Shown piece by piece: positions 37,779-49,610 of a DNA stretch of 64,000 nucleotides. The notes below the pieces were generated by a model. It had not been told where the DNA came from, did no database searches, and saw nothing but the letters and a program-made list of their open reading frames with translations. Source of the DNA: Staphylococcus sp. Marseille-Q5304 (GTDB lineage Bacteria; Bacillota; Bacilli; Staphylococcales; Staphylococcaceae). The translations under genes and the position numbers were made by a program. Numbering within the stretch: the first letter of the stretch is position 1; the number at the start of each line of letters is the position of its first letter. Where the stretch lies: assembly GCF_943737015.1 (NCBI RefSeq), contig NZ_CALSFP010000001.1, positions 1,550,001-1,614,000 of the forward strand, read 5' to 3'.

Positions 37779-37896
37779 ATAAGTAAAAAATCCCTTCTAT
37801 AAATTACAATTCTAATTATATCAGTTCCAATAGGAAATATGAACAATTAAGGTTGATCATTCAGTGTTGAACTTAAAGATACTTTTAAAATAAAAA

Positions 37897-37926
37897 GCCA
37901 GCCAACATCGAAAGACATTGGCTGAC
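37897..37926 (-). terminator. eno terminator
   Basis: On the minus strand GTCAGCCAA pairs with TTGGCTGGC (one T-G pair) around a 12-nt loop, followed by TTTTTATTTT. It lies about 50 nt after the eno stop. Confidence 0.85.
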
Positions 37927-37975
37927 GTTACATTAACACTTAAATGTTAGCGTGAACTCATGATTTAAGTTGTTA

Positions 37976-39325
<1,350 letters not shown>

Positions 39326-39436
39326 TCATTTTCATTATAGCCTTTACAACTATAAATACAAAATATTTCACTTATGTTTTGTAGCAATGAAAAGCTTTTA
39401 TATAAGCCCTCCATTGCTTTGTTTTAAAGAAAGTTA

Positions 39437-40954
39437 TTAATCATTAATTAATGATTCACCTGTCATATCATCAGGTTGATTAACGTTTAATAAGTCTAAT
39501 AATGTTGGTGCTAAATCACCAAGACGACCTGTTTCACGTAACGTTACGCCTTCTTTAGTAACGATAACTGGAACAGGATTTGTAGTGTGCGTTGTCATTG
39601 GCTCATCATCATCTGTTAATACCATGTCTGAGTTACCATGATCAGCTGTAATTACTGCATGACCGCCCATGTCGATGATTTTATCCACGACTTCGCCTAG
39701 ACATTCATCAACGGCTTCAATTGCTTTTACCGTTGGTTCTAATTTACCACTATGACCTACCATATCTGGATTAGCAAAGTTTAATAAGATTAAATCTAAG
39801 TCACCTTTGTCTAATTCTTCTAATAGTGCGTCTTTCACTTCGTAAGCACTCATTTCTGGTTTAAGATCATACGTAGCAACTTTCGGTGAATCAATTAAAC
39901 GGCGACGTTCTCCTTCGAATTCGTCGTTACGTCCACCACTCATAAAGTAAGTCACATGAGGGAATTTTTCTGTTTCTGCAATACGTAATTGTTTTAAACC
40001 TTCATTTTGTGCTACTTCACCGATTGTATTTTTTAAGTCAACTTTTTCAAAGACAACTTCAGCATCGATGTTATCGTTATACTTTGTAAATGTTGTATAG
40101 AATAAGTCATTTACGCGTTCTACTTTAAATCCATCAAATGCTTTATCTGTGAAGATCTCTGAAAGTTGTGCCGCGCGGTCAGGACGGAAGTTATAGAAGA
40201 TGACTGAATCACCATCATTCACACCATTATTTTGACCTTCTACGATAAATGGTTCAACGAATTCGTCAGTAACATCTTTGTCGTAACTAGCTTCGATTCC
40301 GGCTTTAGCAGATTCAAATGTTTCTCCACCGAAATTACGAATCGCGTTGTATGCTTTTTCTTCACGATCCCAACGTTTGTCACGATCCATTGCATAATAA
40401 CGACCTGAAACAGAGGCAAATTGACCTACGCCAATTTCTTTAAATTTCTCTTCTGTTTTTTCTACGTATTTCAATGCTGATTTTTGATCAACATCACGGC
40501 CATCTAAGAATGCATGCACATAAACTTTGTCGATGCCTTGTTTTTTAGCTAATTTTAAAATAGCAAATAAGTGTTCATAATGACTGTGTACTCCGCCATC
40601 TGATAATAAACCGAATACATGTAAAGCTGAATCGTTATCTTTAACGTGATCCATCGCTTTATTCAACACTTCGTTATCGTAGAAACCTTCATCTTCAATC
40701 GCTTTATTGATACGTGTAAGACTTTGATAAACAACACGCCCTGCACCGATGTTCATATGACCTACTTCAGAGTTACCCATTTGGCCTTCTGGAAGTCCAA
40801 CATCTAAGCCGCTTGCTTCGATTTGAGTTGTTGGATATTTACTATAATAACGATCAAAGTTAGGTTTGTTCGCTTGTTTCACAGCGTTACCATGTTCACT
40901 GTCTCTATTTGCGAAACCATCTAAAATGATTAAAGCAGTAGGTTGTTTTGCCAT
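39437..40954 (-). CDS. gpmI: 2,3-bisphosphoglycerate-independent phosphoglycerate mutase
   Basis: Interconverts 3- and 2-phosphoglycerate. ATG 40954 ([11 protein letters not shown]) is preferred: AGAAGGTG is 9 nt upstream, while the GTG at 40966 lies within that site. 505 residues with the alkaline phosphatase-like metal motif [12 protein letters not shown], the phosphoserine site [16 protein letters not shown] (about 58-73) and the C-terminal metal histidines in [16 protein letters not shown] and [10 protein letters not shown]. Needs manganese. Its start is 1 nt from the tpiA stop. Confidence 0.97.
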   Translation of the reverse strand: MAKQPTALIILDGFANRDSEHGNAVKQANKPNFDRYYSKYPTTQIEASGLDVGLPEGQMGNSEVGHMNIGAGRVVYQSLTRINKAIEDEGFYDNEVLNKAMDHVKDNDSALHVFGLLSDGGVHSHYEHLFAILKLAKKQGIDKVYVHAFLDGRDVDQKSALKYVEKTEEKFKEIGVGQFASVSGRYYAMDRDKRWDREEKAYNAIRNFGGETFESAKAGIEASYDKDVTDEFVEPFIVEGQNNGVNDGDSVIFYNFRPDRAAQLSEIFTDKAFDGFKVERVNDLFYTTFTKYNDNIDAEVVFEKVDLKNTIGEVAQNEGLKQLRIAETEKFPHVTYFMSGGRNDEFEGERRRLIDSPKVATYDLKPEMSAYEVKDALLEELDKGDLDLILLNFANPDMVGHSGKLEPTVKAIEAVDECLGEVVDKIIDMGGHAVITADHGNSDMVLTDDDEPMTTHTTNPVPVIVTKEGVTLRETGRLGDLAPTLLDLLNVNQPDDMTGESLIND

Positions 40955-40955
40955 A

Positions 40956-41729
<774 letters not shown>

Positions 41730-41798
41730 CTATTTATTAGTTTTATATATTCATAAACGAATGATACATATCATTTTTAATATACGTTCGTGTGTAAA

Positions 41799-42989
41799 TT
41801 ATTTATCTGAAATAGCTTGTACGCCTGGTAATGTTTTACCTTCTAGATATTCTAATGAAGCACCGCCACCAGTTGAAATGTGGCTAAAGTCATCAGCATA
41901 CCCTAGAGAGATTGCTGCTGCTGCAGAATCGCCGCCACCGATAATTGTGTTAGCGTCTTTTAATTCAGCGATGGCTTCACAAACACCAATTGTTCCTTTT
42001 GCAAAGTTGCTGAATTCGAATACACCCATAGGTCCATTCCAGACTACTGTGTGAGCACCTTGAAGTTGTTCTTTGAATAGTTCAACTGTCTTCGGACCAA
42101 CGTCCATCGCTTCTTGGTCTTCTGGGATTTCATCTACAGATACTTCAGTGATTTCAGCATCATTTGAAAATTCTTTCGCTACTTTACAATCAACTGGTAA
42201 TACGATTTGATCGCCATGTTGATCTAGTAATTCTTTTGCGAAATCAATTTTATCTTCTTCTAATAGTGATTGGCCAATTTCTTTACCTTGCGCTTTAAAG
42301 AATGTGTATGACATGCCTCCACCAATTAATACTTTATCCGCAATTTTTAATAAGTTAGTAATTACGCCGATTTTGTCTGAAACCTTAGCTCCACCAAGTA
42401 TAGCTACTACTGGTTTTTCAGGATTCTCAACAACACCGCCGATATACTTAATTTCTTTTTCCATTAAGAATCCAGCTACTGTTTCTAAATTAGATGCGAT
42501 ACCTACGTTTGAAGCATGTTCACGGTGAGCTGTTCCGAATGCGTCATTTACAAATACATCTCCAAGAGACGCCCAGTATTTACCTAGTTCAGGATCATTT
42601 TTAGATTCTTTTTTACCATCTAGGTCTTCAAAACGTGTATTTTCTACTAATAACACGTCACCTTCATTTAATTCCTTTACTGCTTGCTCAAGTTGTTCGC
42701 CACGTGTTTCAGGAACAAATTTAACCTCTTGACCTAATTTGTCAGTAAGTTCTTGAGCTACAGGTTTTAATGTTAATGATTCTTTATCGCTTTCTTCTTT
42801 AACTTTACCTAAATGTGAGAATAAAACGACTTTCCCGCCATTTTCAATTAAATGTTTAATTGTAGGCAAAGCTTGAACGATACGGTTATCATCAGTGATT
42901 TCTCCGTCTTTCATTGGAACATTGAAATCCGCACGAACAAGAACAGTTTTACCTTTAACTTCTATGTCAGATACAATTTTTTTAGCCAT
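41799..42989 (-). CDS. pgk: Phosphoglycerate kinase
   Basis: 396 residues, produces ATP from 1,3-bisphosphoglycerate. N-domain signature [19 protein letters not shown] and SHLGK; nucleotide-binding C-domain [20 protein letters not shown] and GGGDSAAA. Two-domain hinge protein. AAGAGGAGG precedes ATG 42989. A hairpin lies between gapA and pgk. Confidence 0.99.
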   Translation of the reverse strand: MAKKIVSDIEVKGKTVLVRADFNVPMKDGEITDDNRIVQALPTIKHLIENGGKVVLFSHLGKVKEESDKESLTLKPVAQELTDKLGQEVKFVPETRGEQLEQAVKELNEGDVLLVENTRFEDLDGKKESKNDPELGKYWASLGDVFVNDAFGTAHREHASNVGIASNLETVAGFLMEKEIKYIGGVVENPEKPVVAILGGAKVSDKIGVITNLLKIADKVLIGGGMSYTFFKAQGKEIGQSLLEEDKIDFAKELLDQHGDQIVLPVDCKVAKEFSNDAEITEVSVDEIPEDQEAMDVGPKTVELFKEQLQGAHTVVWNGPMGVFEFSNFAKGTIGVCEAIAELKDANTIIGGGDSAAAAISLGYADDFSHISTGGGASLEYLEGKTLPGVQAISDK

Positions 42990-43027
42990 CTAAATTTCCT
43001 CCTCTTAATGGAACAATAAAGTAAAAT

Positions 43028-43056
43028 AAGCGGAGAAGCGTTTGTGCTCCCCGCTT
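43028..43056 (-). terminator. gapA-pgk intercistronic hairpin
   Basis: AAGCGGAGAAGC pairs with GCTCCCCGCTT on the other side of a 6-nt loop (one mismatch), followed on the minus strand by ATTTTAC. It would attenuate expression after gapA or mark an mRNA processing site. Confidence 0.7.
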
Positions 43057-43124
43057 ACTCCTAAGCTTTTAGTTAAATTTAACACAGCACAATGAGCTTG
43101 TTAAATTAATATTTTAATTCAATC

Positions 43125-44132
43125 TTATTTAGATTGTGATGCTAAGTGATCTAAAGTACGTACTAATTGTGAAGTATATGACATTTCGTTGTCATACCAA
43201 GCTGCAACTTTAACTAATTGGCGATCTCCAACTGTCATAACACGTGTTTGAGTAGCGTCAAATAATGAACCGTAAGTCATACCAATTACATCTGATGAAA
43301 CGATTTCGTCTTCAGTGTAACCGAATGATTCAGTTGAAGCGTTTTTCATTGCTTTGTTTACGTCTTCGATTGTAACGTCTTTTTCTAATACAACAGTTAA
43401 TTCAGTTAATGAACCAGTTGCAACAGGTACACGTTGCGCACCGCCATCTAATTTACCATCGATTTCAGGGATTACTAAGCCGATTGCTTTAGCAGCACCT
43501 GTTGAGTTAGGGATGATGTTTTCTGCTGCAGCACGCGCACGACGTTTGTCGCCTTTACGGTGAGGTGAATCTTGTGTACTTTGGTCACCAGTGTATGCGT
43601 GGATTGTTGTCATGAAGCCTTCAACTAAACCAAAGTCATCATTTAATACTTTAGCTACTGGAGCTAATGAATTAGTTGTACATGAAGCACCTGAAACAAC
43701 TGTTTCTGAACCGTCTAATTGGTCATGGTTTGTGTTATATACGATTGTTTTTAAGTCACCTTTAGCTGGTGCTGAGATTAATACTTTTTTAGCACCTGCT
43801 TCGATGTGAGCTTCTGCTTTTTCTTTTTCAGTGAATAAACCAGTACATTCAAGTACTACATCGATGTCTAAGTCTTTCCAAGGTAATTTGCTTGGATCTG
43901 GTTCTGAGAATGATTTGATTTCTGAACCATTTACGCGGAAACCATCTGATTCTACTTCAACTTCTCCTGTGAAGCGTCCTTGCATAGTGTCATATTTTAA
44001 TAGATGCGCTAACATTTCGTCGTCAGTTAAATCGTTAACTGCTACTACGTCGATGCCGTCAACTTTTTGAATTCTTCTGAATGCTAAACGACCGATTCTA
44101 CCAAAACCATTAATTGCTACTTTTACTGCCAT
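43125..44132 (-). CDS. gapA: Glyceraldehyde-3-phosphate dehydrogenase (glycolytic)
   Basis: 335 residues. Rossmann N-terminus [15 protein letters not shown], catalytic Cys in [13 protein letters not shown] (about residue 151), His in TIHAYTGDQ (about 178) and the S-loop [18 protein letters not shown]. Longer basic S-loop context is typical for the NAD-dependent glycolytic GapA rather than gluconeogenic GapB. AAAGGAGGCC before ATG 44132. Directly follows cggR and is the strongest expected target of its control. Confidence 0.99.
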   Translation of the reverse strand: MAVKVAINGFGRIGRLAFRRIQKVDGIDVVAVNDLTDDEMLAHLLKYDTMQGRFTGEVEVESDGFRVNGSEIKSFSEPDPSKLPWKDLDIDVVLECTGLFTEKEKAEAHIEAGAKKVLISAPAKGDLKTIVYNTNHDQLDGSETVVSGASCTTNSLAPVAKVLNDDFGLVEGFMTTIHAYTGDQSTQDSPHRKGDKRRARAAAENIIPNSTGAAKAIGLVIPEIDGKLDGGAQRVPVATGSLTELTVVLEKDVTIEDVNKAMKNASTESFGYTEDEIVSSDVIGMTYGSLFDATQTRVMTVGDRQLVKVAAWYDNEMSYTSQLVRTLDHLASQSK

Positions 44133-44172
44133 AGATAATGGCCTCCTTTATAATGATATTTAAAAAGTGAAA

Positions 44173-45201
44173 TCACTTTTTATTACTATGATTTACGATA
44201 ATATTTGCCGCACCTTCATCAGTGATTAACACTGTATTTTTAGGAGCTATTGAAAGATAAGCTTTTATTGCTTCTCCTTTTGACTTACCCCCTGCAACGG
44301 CAAAAATAAACTTCTTTGATTCAAGGTCTTCTAATTGAAGTCCAATTGTTCTTGCTTTATGAACAATATTTCCTTGATCATCAAAATAATATCCGAATGC
44401 TTCGCCTGAAGCTTTATGATGTTGAAGTTTTTCGATGACTTCGATTGACGATTGACGTCTACGTGCCATCTTCAGCGCATCACCAATTCCATGAACTGTA
44501 ATATCGGATTCTTTAATCTTACTGAGCGTTTGAATCACAGAAGGTTCCAACATTAACGTATTATAAGTTGATTCATTTACATTATCCGGAACGTATAATG
44601 TTGTATAATCGCCACCTGTTTGTTGTGCCATACTTGCGGCAATTGTATTTGCTTGGTAAATCACATTCTCGCCAAGACCACCACGTGCTGGGACGAAAAA
44701 TACACTATAGGGTTGCCGATGCATAGCATCGCTTAAATATGCCATTGTTGAGCCACCAGTCACTGCAACAACTGCATCTTCGTGTAACACCTCTTCAACG
44801 AGCTGTCCACCTTGCGTCGATAGTTCAACTTTAACTGTTTTATCAGAATCAGAATCACCTGGCACAATAAATACATCTTGAATGTTAAATTGCTCTTTAA
44901 TTGATTGAGCGAGATGATGTTCATCAGAATAACTATTAAAGTAACTTTGCAATTGTCGAATAGTGGATTCACCTTTATCTGTGATTTCCATACCAGTTGG
45001 TTTAACCTTTATGAGTGATTGTTCCTTTAACACATCTGTTTCAGAACGTAACACACGCTCAGTTAAATCCATATACTCACTTAAACTTCGTCTCCCCACT
45101 GGTTGATATTTTGAGATAGTAGTGAGAATTGAAAAACGTCGATACATTTTTTCAACGAGTTCTGGAACTAGATTCTGTTGAATTTTTATCAAGTCTTTCA
45201 C
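44173..45201 (-). CDS. cggR: Central glycolytic genes regulator (CggR/GapR)
   Basis: SorC/DeoR-type repressor, 342 residues. N-terminal helix-turn-helix (about 33-80, TTISKYQPVGRRSLSEYM and the following RVLRSETDVLKEQSLI) and the sugar-phosphate-binding domain with AVTGGSTMAYLSDAM, FVPARGGLGENVIYQAN and FVVAGGKSKGE-like FAVAGGKSKGEAIK. Fructose-1,6-bisphosphate is the known inducer in Bacillus. GAGGAGGATAGTAG upstream. First gene of the glycolytic operon; autoregulated if the operator at 45260 is correct. Confidence 0.97.
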   Translation of the reverse strand: MKDLIKIQQNLVPELVEKMYRRFSILTTISKYQPVGRRSLSEYMDLTERVLRSETDVLKEQSLIKVKPTGMEITDKGESTIRQLQSYFNSYSDEHHLAQSIKEQFNIQDVFIVPGDSDSDKTVKVELSTQGGQLVEEVLHEDAVVAVTGGSTMAYLSDAMHRQPYSVFFVPARGGLGENVIYQANTIAASMAQQTGGDYTTLYVPDNVNESTYNTLMLEPSVIQTLSKIKESDITVHGIGDALKMARRRQSSIEVIEKLQHHKASGEAFGYYFDDQGNIVHKARTIGLQLEDLESKKFIFAVAGGKSKGEAIKAYLSIAPKNTVLITDEGAANIIVNHSNKK

Positions 45202-45259
45202 TACTATCCTCCTCCTTGTGTAAATAAAGGGTCAAGTTTCAACCACGGATTGACTAATA

Positions 45260-45330
45260 TTGTCCCTGGTGGGACAAAAAAATATAACCTCTACAGTTGC
45301 AATCCTACTACTATCGTTATAGAAATGCAA
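45260..45330 (-). promoter_or_regulatory. cggR operon promoter and CggR operator
   Basis: On the minus strand a promoter-like pair TTGCAT (45325-45330) and TAGGAT (45302-45307) with 17-nt spacing lies upstream of a perfect inverted repeat TTGTCCC-TGGT-GGGACAA (45260-45277), about 25 nt past the expected start point. GTCCC/GGGAC half-sites match what CggR recognises in Bacillus, although only one symmetric site is seen here. Confidence 0.7.
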
Positions 45331-45576
45331 GAGAAAAACTTGCTACAATTTTTTTACCAATACATACTCAGTTTACTTTGTAACTATATTTCATACATTA
45401 CCCTTTAATTTGAAATTTAATCATAGATGTTTAAAGCCTGATTTAGAGGAAAAGATTATATATAAGAAATTTTAAAACTTAGTCGTATTAATTTTTATAT
45501 TAAAATAAAAAATTAACGATTACAAAATCTATAAAACATAAACTCAAACGCCTTGTAATTAGAAGGAGGATAGACT

Positions 45577-45810
45577 ATGACTAAAAAAGATGAACCTACT
45601 GTAATAGATCCTAATGATCCATCTTATAAAGGATCAGATCACTTTGAAGATGAGAGACATACGTCAGAGCAATTTAGCGAAATGAATGGCACTGGTTTTA
45701 GAATAATGGGTTGCGGTCCATTTGGATGTTTTGGCGGTTGTTTAACTAGTATTATACTTTCAATATTACTCACTATTTTATTAAACTTTTTATTCAATCT
45801 CCCATTTTAA
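45577..45810 (+). CDS. Small C-terminally hydrophobic protein (77 aa)
   Basis: Not recognised. ATG 45577 behind AGAAGGAGG. The first half is acidic and polar (KKDEPTVIDPNDPSYKGSDH), then a Gly/Cys-rich patch with three cysteines (GCGPFGCFGGC), then one hydrophobic helix (about 58-75). Looks like a tail-anchored membrane protein. The 45202-45576 gap otherwise holds the cggR promoter and AT-rich sequence. Confidence 0.65.
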   Translation: MTKKDEPTVIDPNDPSYKGSDHFEDERHTSEQFSEMNGTGFRIMGCGPFGCFGGCLTSIILSILLTILLNFLFNLPF

Positions 45811-45820
45811 CGTATTAAAA

Positions 45821-45860
45821 AACTGGCACGTCAGGATGATTTACATTCTGACTGCCAGTT
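45821..45860. terminator. Bidirectional terminator
   Basis: AACTGGC and GTCAG pair with CTGAC and GCCAGTT (two internal mismatches), followed by ATTTTTTAG; between the convergent 45577 gene and the repetitive protein gene. Confidence 0.8.
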
Positions 45861-45865
45861 ATTTT

Positions 45866-46708
45866 TTAGTCCTCGTCACTTTGTTCAGAGGATTGTGAAC
45901 TACTATTTGAGCTAGAATCACTACTTGATGATGGCTCATCACTATTTTGTGATGAGCTTTGGCCACTATTTTGGTTAGATTGTTGTTTGCTTGATTGTTG
46001 TTTACTTGATGACTGTTCAGATGATCTTGGTTGTTGCGAAGAAGACTGACTAGTTGATTGTTTAGTTTTTTTTTCCTCTGTCGAAGCTTGTTGTTTCGCA
46101 CTATTGCCTTCTTGGGATGATTGTTGTTTTGAGTCATCTTCAGCTGTTTTTTCTTTTGTTGAAGGTTCCTGCGTTGAGCGCTCTGTTGTAGAACGTTGCT
46201 CTGTTGATTTTTGTTGTGTAGATGGTTTTTCTGAAGTGCGTTTTTCTTGTGTTTTTTCTTCAGTGGATTTTTCTTGTGTACGCTCTTGTGTTGATTTTTC
46301 TTGTGTTGATTTTTCTTCTGTCGTACGTTTTTCACGTGTTGATGGCTCTTGAGTACTACGTTTTTCAGAAGTTTGTTCTTTTGTTGGTTTCTGCTCTGTT
46401 GATTTTTCTACTGTTTTACTTGGTTGTTGTTTCTGTTGTGTTTGTTGTGTTTGTTTAGATGAGTCATTATCTTTTTTGTCTTTATCTTTGTCTTTATCTT
46501 TGTCTTTATCCTCATCCTTTTTATCGTCTTTTTTCTTATCTTTATCTTTGTTCTCTTCTTGCTTTTGTTCGTTTAAGCGTTCTTTAGCCTTATTAGAATG
46601 ATCAACGAATGCAAATACTGCAAACACTAAACCACTGATCAATAATAAAACGATAACGCCACTAACAATTTTAGCAAAAGAACTCATTCCACCATTTCGG
46701 TTCGACAT
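45866..46708 (-). CDS. Membrane-anchored, low-complexity Ser/Gln/Lys/Glu protein (280 aa)
   Basis: Not recognised as a family. One N-terminal hydrophobic helix (about residues 10-32, SGVIVLLLISGLVFAVFAF) serves as a type II signal anchor; the remaining ~245 residues are fully disordered. Segments are a KD-repeat (about 47-80), Q-rich (about 85-95), STQE/STEE/KRT repeats (about 98-190) and S/Q-rich then S/D (about 190-280). No LPXTG motif, lipobox or wall-binding domain was found. GGGGAGC before ATG 46708. A wall-spanning or cell-separation role is possible but unproven. Confidence 0.75.
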   Translation of the reverse strand: MSNRNGGMSSFAKIVSGVIVLLLISGLVFAVFAFVDHSNKAKERLNEQKQEENKDKDKKKDDKKDEDKDKDKDKDKDKKDNDSSKQTQQTQQKQQPSKTVEKSTEQKPTKEQTSEKRSTQEPSTREKRTTEEKSTQEKSTQERTQEKSTEEKTQEKRTSEKPSTQQKSTEQRSTTERSTQEPSTKEKTAEDDSKQQSSQEGNSAKQQASTEEKKTKQSTSQSSSQQPRSSEQSSSKQQSSKQQSNQNSGQSSSQNSDEPSSSSDSSSNSSSQSSEQSDED

Positions 46709-46977
46709 ATGCTCCCCTCACTTCATTTCAATAAATTTATTTCTCAAGTGACATTGTTTCAAAATAACAAAAATATATTCTACACGAATTTTTTTAAACT
46801 GCAACAACTTTTAATCTATTATTTTTTAGCCATTAACATGTTACCATGAGTATGTCGCTAATAAAATAGCTACTTCCCTTTTAACTGTTTCAGAAGTACT
46901 CAAACCCTGAACAGTATTATTTCTTAAAATAAACACATTTTACACTTTATTAACTATTACAGGAAGTGACCCTTTTA

Positions 46978-47178
46978 ATGACTAATAATAACTACAATCC
47001 GCATGATATCTTCAATGAAACAGATAATCACAAGCAAAAAGGATTACGACGTATGATGTCGGAAAACGATGATTATGAATCTCAACCAAAATCGAAGAAA
47101 CAAATAGTTATTTTATTATTAATAATAGTTACACTTATAATTACTGCTTTAGTTATATCTCAGATCTTTATTCACTAA
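46978..47178 (+). CDS. Small tail-anchored protein (66 aa)
   Basis: Not recognised. ATG 46978 (MTNNNYNPHDIFNETDN) behind AGGAAGTGA; the GTG at 46966 lies inside that site. Hydrophilic, Asn/Lys-rich N-terminal half and one strong hydrophobic helix (about 44-64, IVILLLIIVTLIITALVISQIFI). Divergent from the repetitive protein, which has the opposite topology. Confidence 0.6.
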   Translation: MTNNNYNPHDIFNETDNHKQKGLRRMMSENDDYESQPKSKKQIVILLLIIVTLIITALVISQIFIH

Positions 47179-47598
47179 TCTATAACTAACGTTAGTATAA
47201 AGAGAAATGGACGACTATGCAAAAAATACACTATTTTTTGAAGTAACATCTAACTCTTCGTAACCACCTTCAGCAATACCCCTTACTTACTCAACTTTCA
47301 TTTGTAACTTACAAAAGCCTGAAACGTTGTAACGTCTCAGGCTCATTACTAAAGGGAGTTAGATATTTACCTTCGTAAGTATATTATGGGTATACTGAAA
47401 TAATTAAGAGATGATTAATTTCTATCGAAGGTACTTTAATTATAAATCTATATAACCTCAAATAAAATAGATTTCAACGCAACTTAATGACATATTGATG
47501 ACTAATTTTTGAACACTATATGTCATTTGCGTATTAAATAAATTGTAGCTACTCACTAACATTCGTATAATAGAATACATAGCGAAGAGGTGATCTAT
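47179..47598. other. Gap before TIGR01777 gene
   Basis: Contains a perfect 12-bp palindrome ACTAACGTTAGT (47185-47196) right after the previous stop and a hairpin at 47316-47343 that lacks a T run. The rest is AT-rich. No supported ORF. Confidence 0.5.
47316..47343. terminator. Hairpin in 47.2 kb gap
   Basis: AGCCTGAAACGTT pairs with AACGTCTCAGGCT (one mismatch), short loop. The CTGA/TCAG core resembles the terminator stem of the dispersed repeat but no other part of it is present. Probably the end of the transcript from 46978. Confidence 0.6.
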
Positions 47599-48498
47599 TT
47601 GAAAAATTATTTAATTACAGGCGGCACTGGTATGATCGGTTCAGAGTTAATCAATGCCATTGTCCATAGTGAAGCCCATATCACTGTATTAACGAGACAG
47701 AATATTCAAACGTCACAATCACAAATAACATATATCAATTGGTCACAGCCAAATTGGGAATCACAAGTTCCAAGTGACATCGACTTTGTAATCAATCTCG
47801 CAGGTGCTAGTTTAAATCAACGATGGACACAATCGTATAAACAAGAAATTATGTTAAGTCGACTGAAAGCTACACAAGCTTTATACGACTTATTTAAAGA
47901 CCGCACACATAAGCCGTCAGTGTTCTTTAATGCGAGTGCTGTCGGGTATTACCCGCCTGATTTATATCGTACCTATACTGAACTAGATCAAACGTTACCT
48001 TTTGATTTCTTATCTGAAGTGGTCTATCAATGGGAACGTAAAGCTCGACAGTTTGAGACTTTAGGTACACGCGTCATCATTGGACGATTTGGTATGGTAC
48101 TCTCAAATCAAGACGGTGCATTACCATTAATGAAACTACCTTATGAATTAAATGTCGGTGGTAAGGTTGGTTCAGGTAGGCAATGGTACTCATGGATTCA
48201 CATTGATGATGTAGTTCGAGCTATTCTTTTCACAATTAATTCCGATAAAGCTCAGGGTGTATTTAATTTCACAGCGCCTATCATCGAACGTCAAAATATG
48301 TTCGGCTATACGATTGCACGTGTGACAGAGCGTCCACATTATACTTGGGTGCCCGCACCATTTCTTAGATTACTACTCGGTGAAATGTCGACAGTCGTAT
48401 TAGATACTCAAAAAGTAATCCCTAACAAACTTCAAGCGATCAATTTCGAATTTAAATATTCAAACTTAAAATCAGCGTTAGAATCAATATTAAAATAA
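47599..48498 (+). CDS. TIGR01777-family NAD-dependent epimerase-like protein
   Basis: SDR-type protein of about 299 residues. TTG 47599 ([14 protein letters not shown]) is preferred, 6-9 nt after AAGAGGTG; the GTG at 47590 overlaps that site. The nucleotide-binding loop is [13 protein letters not shown], with [13 protein letters not shown] and [11 protein letters not shown] (catalytic-type Y region); a C-terminal DUF1731-like tail ([21 protein letters not shown]) is present. Function unknown; some relatives affect cell division or oxidoreduction. Probably with the small gene downstream. Confidence 0.85.
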   Translation: MKNYLITGGTGMIGSELINAIVHSEAHITVLTRQNIQTSQSQITYINWSQPNWESQVPSDIDFVINLAGASLNQRWTQSYKQEIMLSRLKATQALYDLFKDRTHKPSVFFNASAVGYYPPDLYRTYTELDQTLPFDFLSEVVYQWERKARQFETLGTRVIIGRFGMVLSNQDGALPLMKLPYELNVGGKVGSGRQWYSWIHIDDVVRAILFTINSDKAQGVFNFTAPIIERQNMFGYTIARVTERPHYTWVPAPFLRLLLGEMSTVVLDTQKVIPNKLQAINFEFKYSNLKSALESILK

Positions 48499-48518
48499 CT
48501 AGACAAAAGAGGTGCTAA

Positions 48519-48719
48519 ATGATGAAATATGATGCACTCACGCACATATTATTATTAATTGTAGGCTTGTTACTACTTGCAAATGGTATATTGTCTTTTG
48601 ATAAAACGATTGCGATGAGCATTGTTTCTATAATCTTCATTATAGTTGGATTAATCATCGTAGCCTTTGGAGGAAAGTTAATTTACGATAATAAATTTTC
48701 CAATAGTAAAAGTAAATAA
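48519..48719 (+). CDS. Small two-pass membrane protein (66 aa)
   Basis: Not recognised. Start ATG 48519 or the adjacent ATG 48522 after AAGAGGTG. Hydrophobic segments at about 8-22 and 32-54 and a polar, charged tail (YDNKFSNSKSK). It lies 20 nt after the TIGR01777 gene, so likely cotranscribed. A terminator follows. Confidence 0.65.
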   Translation: MMKYDALTHILLLIVGLLLLANGILSFDKTIAMSIVSIIFIIVGLIIVAFGGKLIYDNKFSNSKSK

Positions 48720-48736
48720 AACGACAATATAAAAAA

Positions 48737-48765
48737 CCTGAGACAATGTATGTCTCAGGCTTTTT
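48737..48765. terminator. Bidirectional terminator (48519 gene and clpP)
   Basis: CCTGAGACA (48737-48745) pairs with TGTCTCAGG (48751-48759) followed by CTTTTT, and AAAAAA on the other side; between the small gene and clpP. Confidence 0.85.
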
Positions 48766-48775
48766 ATTTCACAAA

Positions 48776-49360
48776 TTATGCTTCAGGTTCCATAACATGG
48801 TCTACTAAGCCGTATTCTTTTGCTTCTTCAGCAGATAAGAAGTTGTCACGGTCTGTATCTTTTTCAATTTTTTCTATTGATTGACCTGTACGTTCTGCTA
48901 AAATTTTGTTTAATTTAGCACGTGTTTTTAAGATGTGGTTAGCAGCAATTTCGATTTCTGTTGCTTGTCCTTGTGCGCCACCTAATGGTTGGTGAATCAT
49001 TACTTCAGCATTTGGTAATGCAAAACGTTTACCTTTCGCACCTGCTGAAAGTAGGAATGATCCCATAGACGCTGCCATGCCGATACAAATTGTTTGTACA
49101 TCTGGTTTGATGTGTTGGATTGTATCGTAAATAGCGAAACCAGCAGTTACGCTACCACCTGGTGAATTTATATAAAGATAAATATCTTTTTCAGCATCTT
49201 GAGCTTGTAAGAATAATAATTGTGATACAATTGAGTTTGCTACGTTATCATCAATTTGTGAACCTAACATGATGATACGGTCTTTTAATAAACGTGAGTA
49301 AATATCATAAGCACGTTCCCCACGGTTTGTTGTTTCAATTACTGTAGGTATTAAATTCAT
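48776..49360 (-). CDS. clpP: ATP-dependent Clp protease proteolytic subunit
   Basis: Serine protease core of ClpXP/ClpCP; degrades tmRNA-tagged proteins, among others. ATG 49360 ([20 protein letters not shown]) behind AAGGAGG gives 194 residues, the expected length. Catalytic Ser in GMAASMGSF (about 98), His in [11 protein letters not shown] (about 123) and Asp in KDTDRDNF (about 172). N-terminal axial loop typical. A promoter with a CtsR box lies just upstream. Confidence 0.98.
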   Translation of the reverse strand: MNLIPTVIETTNRGERAYDIYSRLLKDRIIMLGSQIDDNVANSIVSQLLFLQAQDAEKDIYLYINSPGGSVTAGFAIYDTIQHIKPDVQTICIGMAASMGSFLLSAGAKGKRFALPNAEVMIHQPLGGAQGQATEIEIAANHILKTRAKLNKILAERTGQSIEKIEKDTDRDNFLSAEEAKEYGLVDHVMEPEA

Positions 49361-49394
49361 TATTACTGCCTCCTTAATTCTAACTGATAAATAC

Positions 49395-49424
49395 ATTTTA
49401 ACCTAAAAGTCAAATATGGTCAAA
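49395..49424 (-). promoter_or_regulatory. clpP promoter with CtsR operator
   Basis: On the minus strand TTGACC (49418-49423) and TAAAAT (49395-49400) are 17 nt apart. Overlapping the -35 and spacer on the plus strand is AAGTCAAATATGGTCAAA (49407-49424), a near-perfect CtsR heptad repeat (GTCAAA-3-GGTCAAA). CtsR would block RNA polymerase until heat or protein stress. Confidence 0.9.
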
Positions 49425-49511
49425 AAATATAACTCCCAGATTTAAAAGTTTTTTATATTTCCATTGACCGACAAAATGATCATTTGTACACTATTACTAA
49501 TGTCCTTTTAT

Positions 49512-49583
49512 CCCCTCGTAGTGTAATGGATAACACATAAGATTCCGGTTCTTAGAATAGGGGTTCGATTCCCTTCGAGGGGG
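49512..49583 (+). tRNA. tRNA-Arg (anticodon CCG)
   Basis: The cloverleaf is complete: acceptor CCCCTCG/CGAGGGG, D-arm GTG-TAATGGATAA-CAC, anticodon stem TAAGA/TCTTA around TTCCGGT (anticodon CCG), variable GAAT and T-arm AGGGGTTCGATTCCCTT. It decodes CGG. CCA is not encoded and a T run follows at once, so the acceptor stem may double as the terminator stem. Confidence 0.95.
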
Positions 49584-49610
49584 GTTTTTTATGATAATTT
49601 GACTTTATGA

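Noticed and set aside
45859-46335. 158-codon Lys/Asn/Gln-rich ORF in a second minus-strand frame
   Set aside because: It overlaps the low-complexity gene in another frame and arises from its repeated codons; no own ribosome site seen.
47316-47343. Possible fifth copy of the dispersed repeat (shared CTGA...TCAG hairpin)
   Set aside because: Only the terminal hairpin core is similar; the GGGACAGAAATC and GGATTGAAAA blocks are absent. The same applies to the hairpin at 48737.
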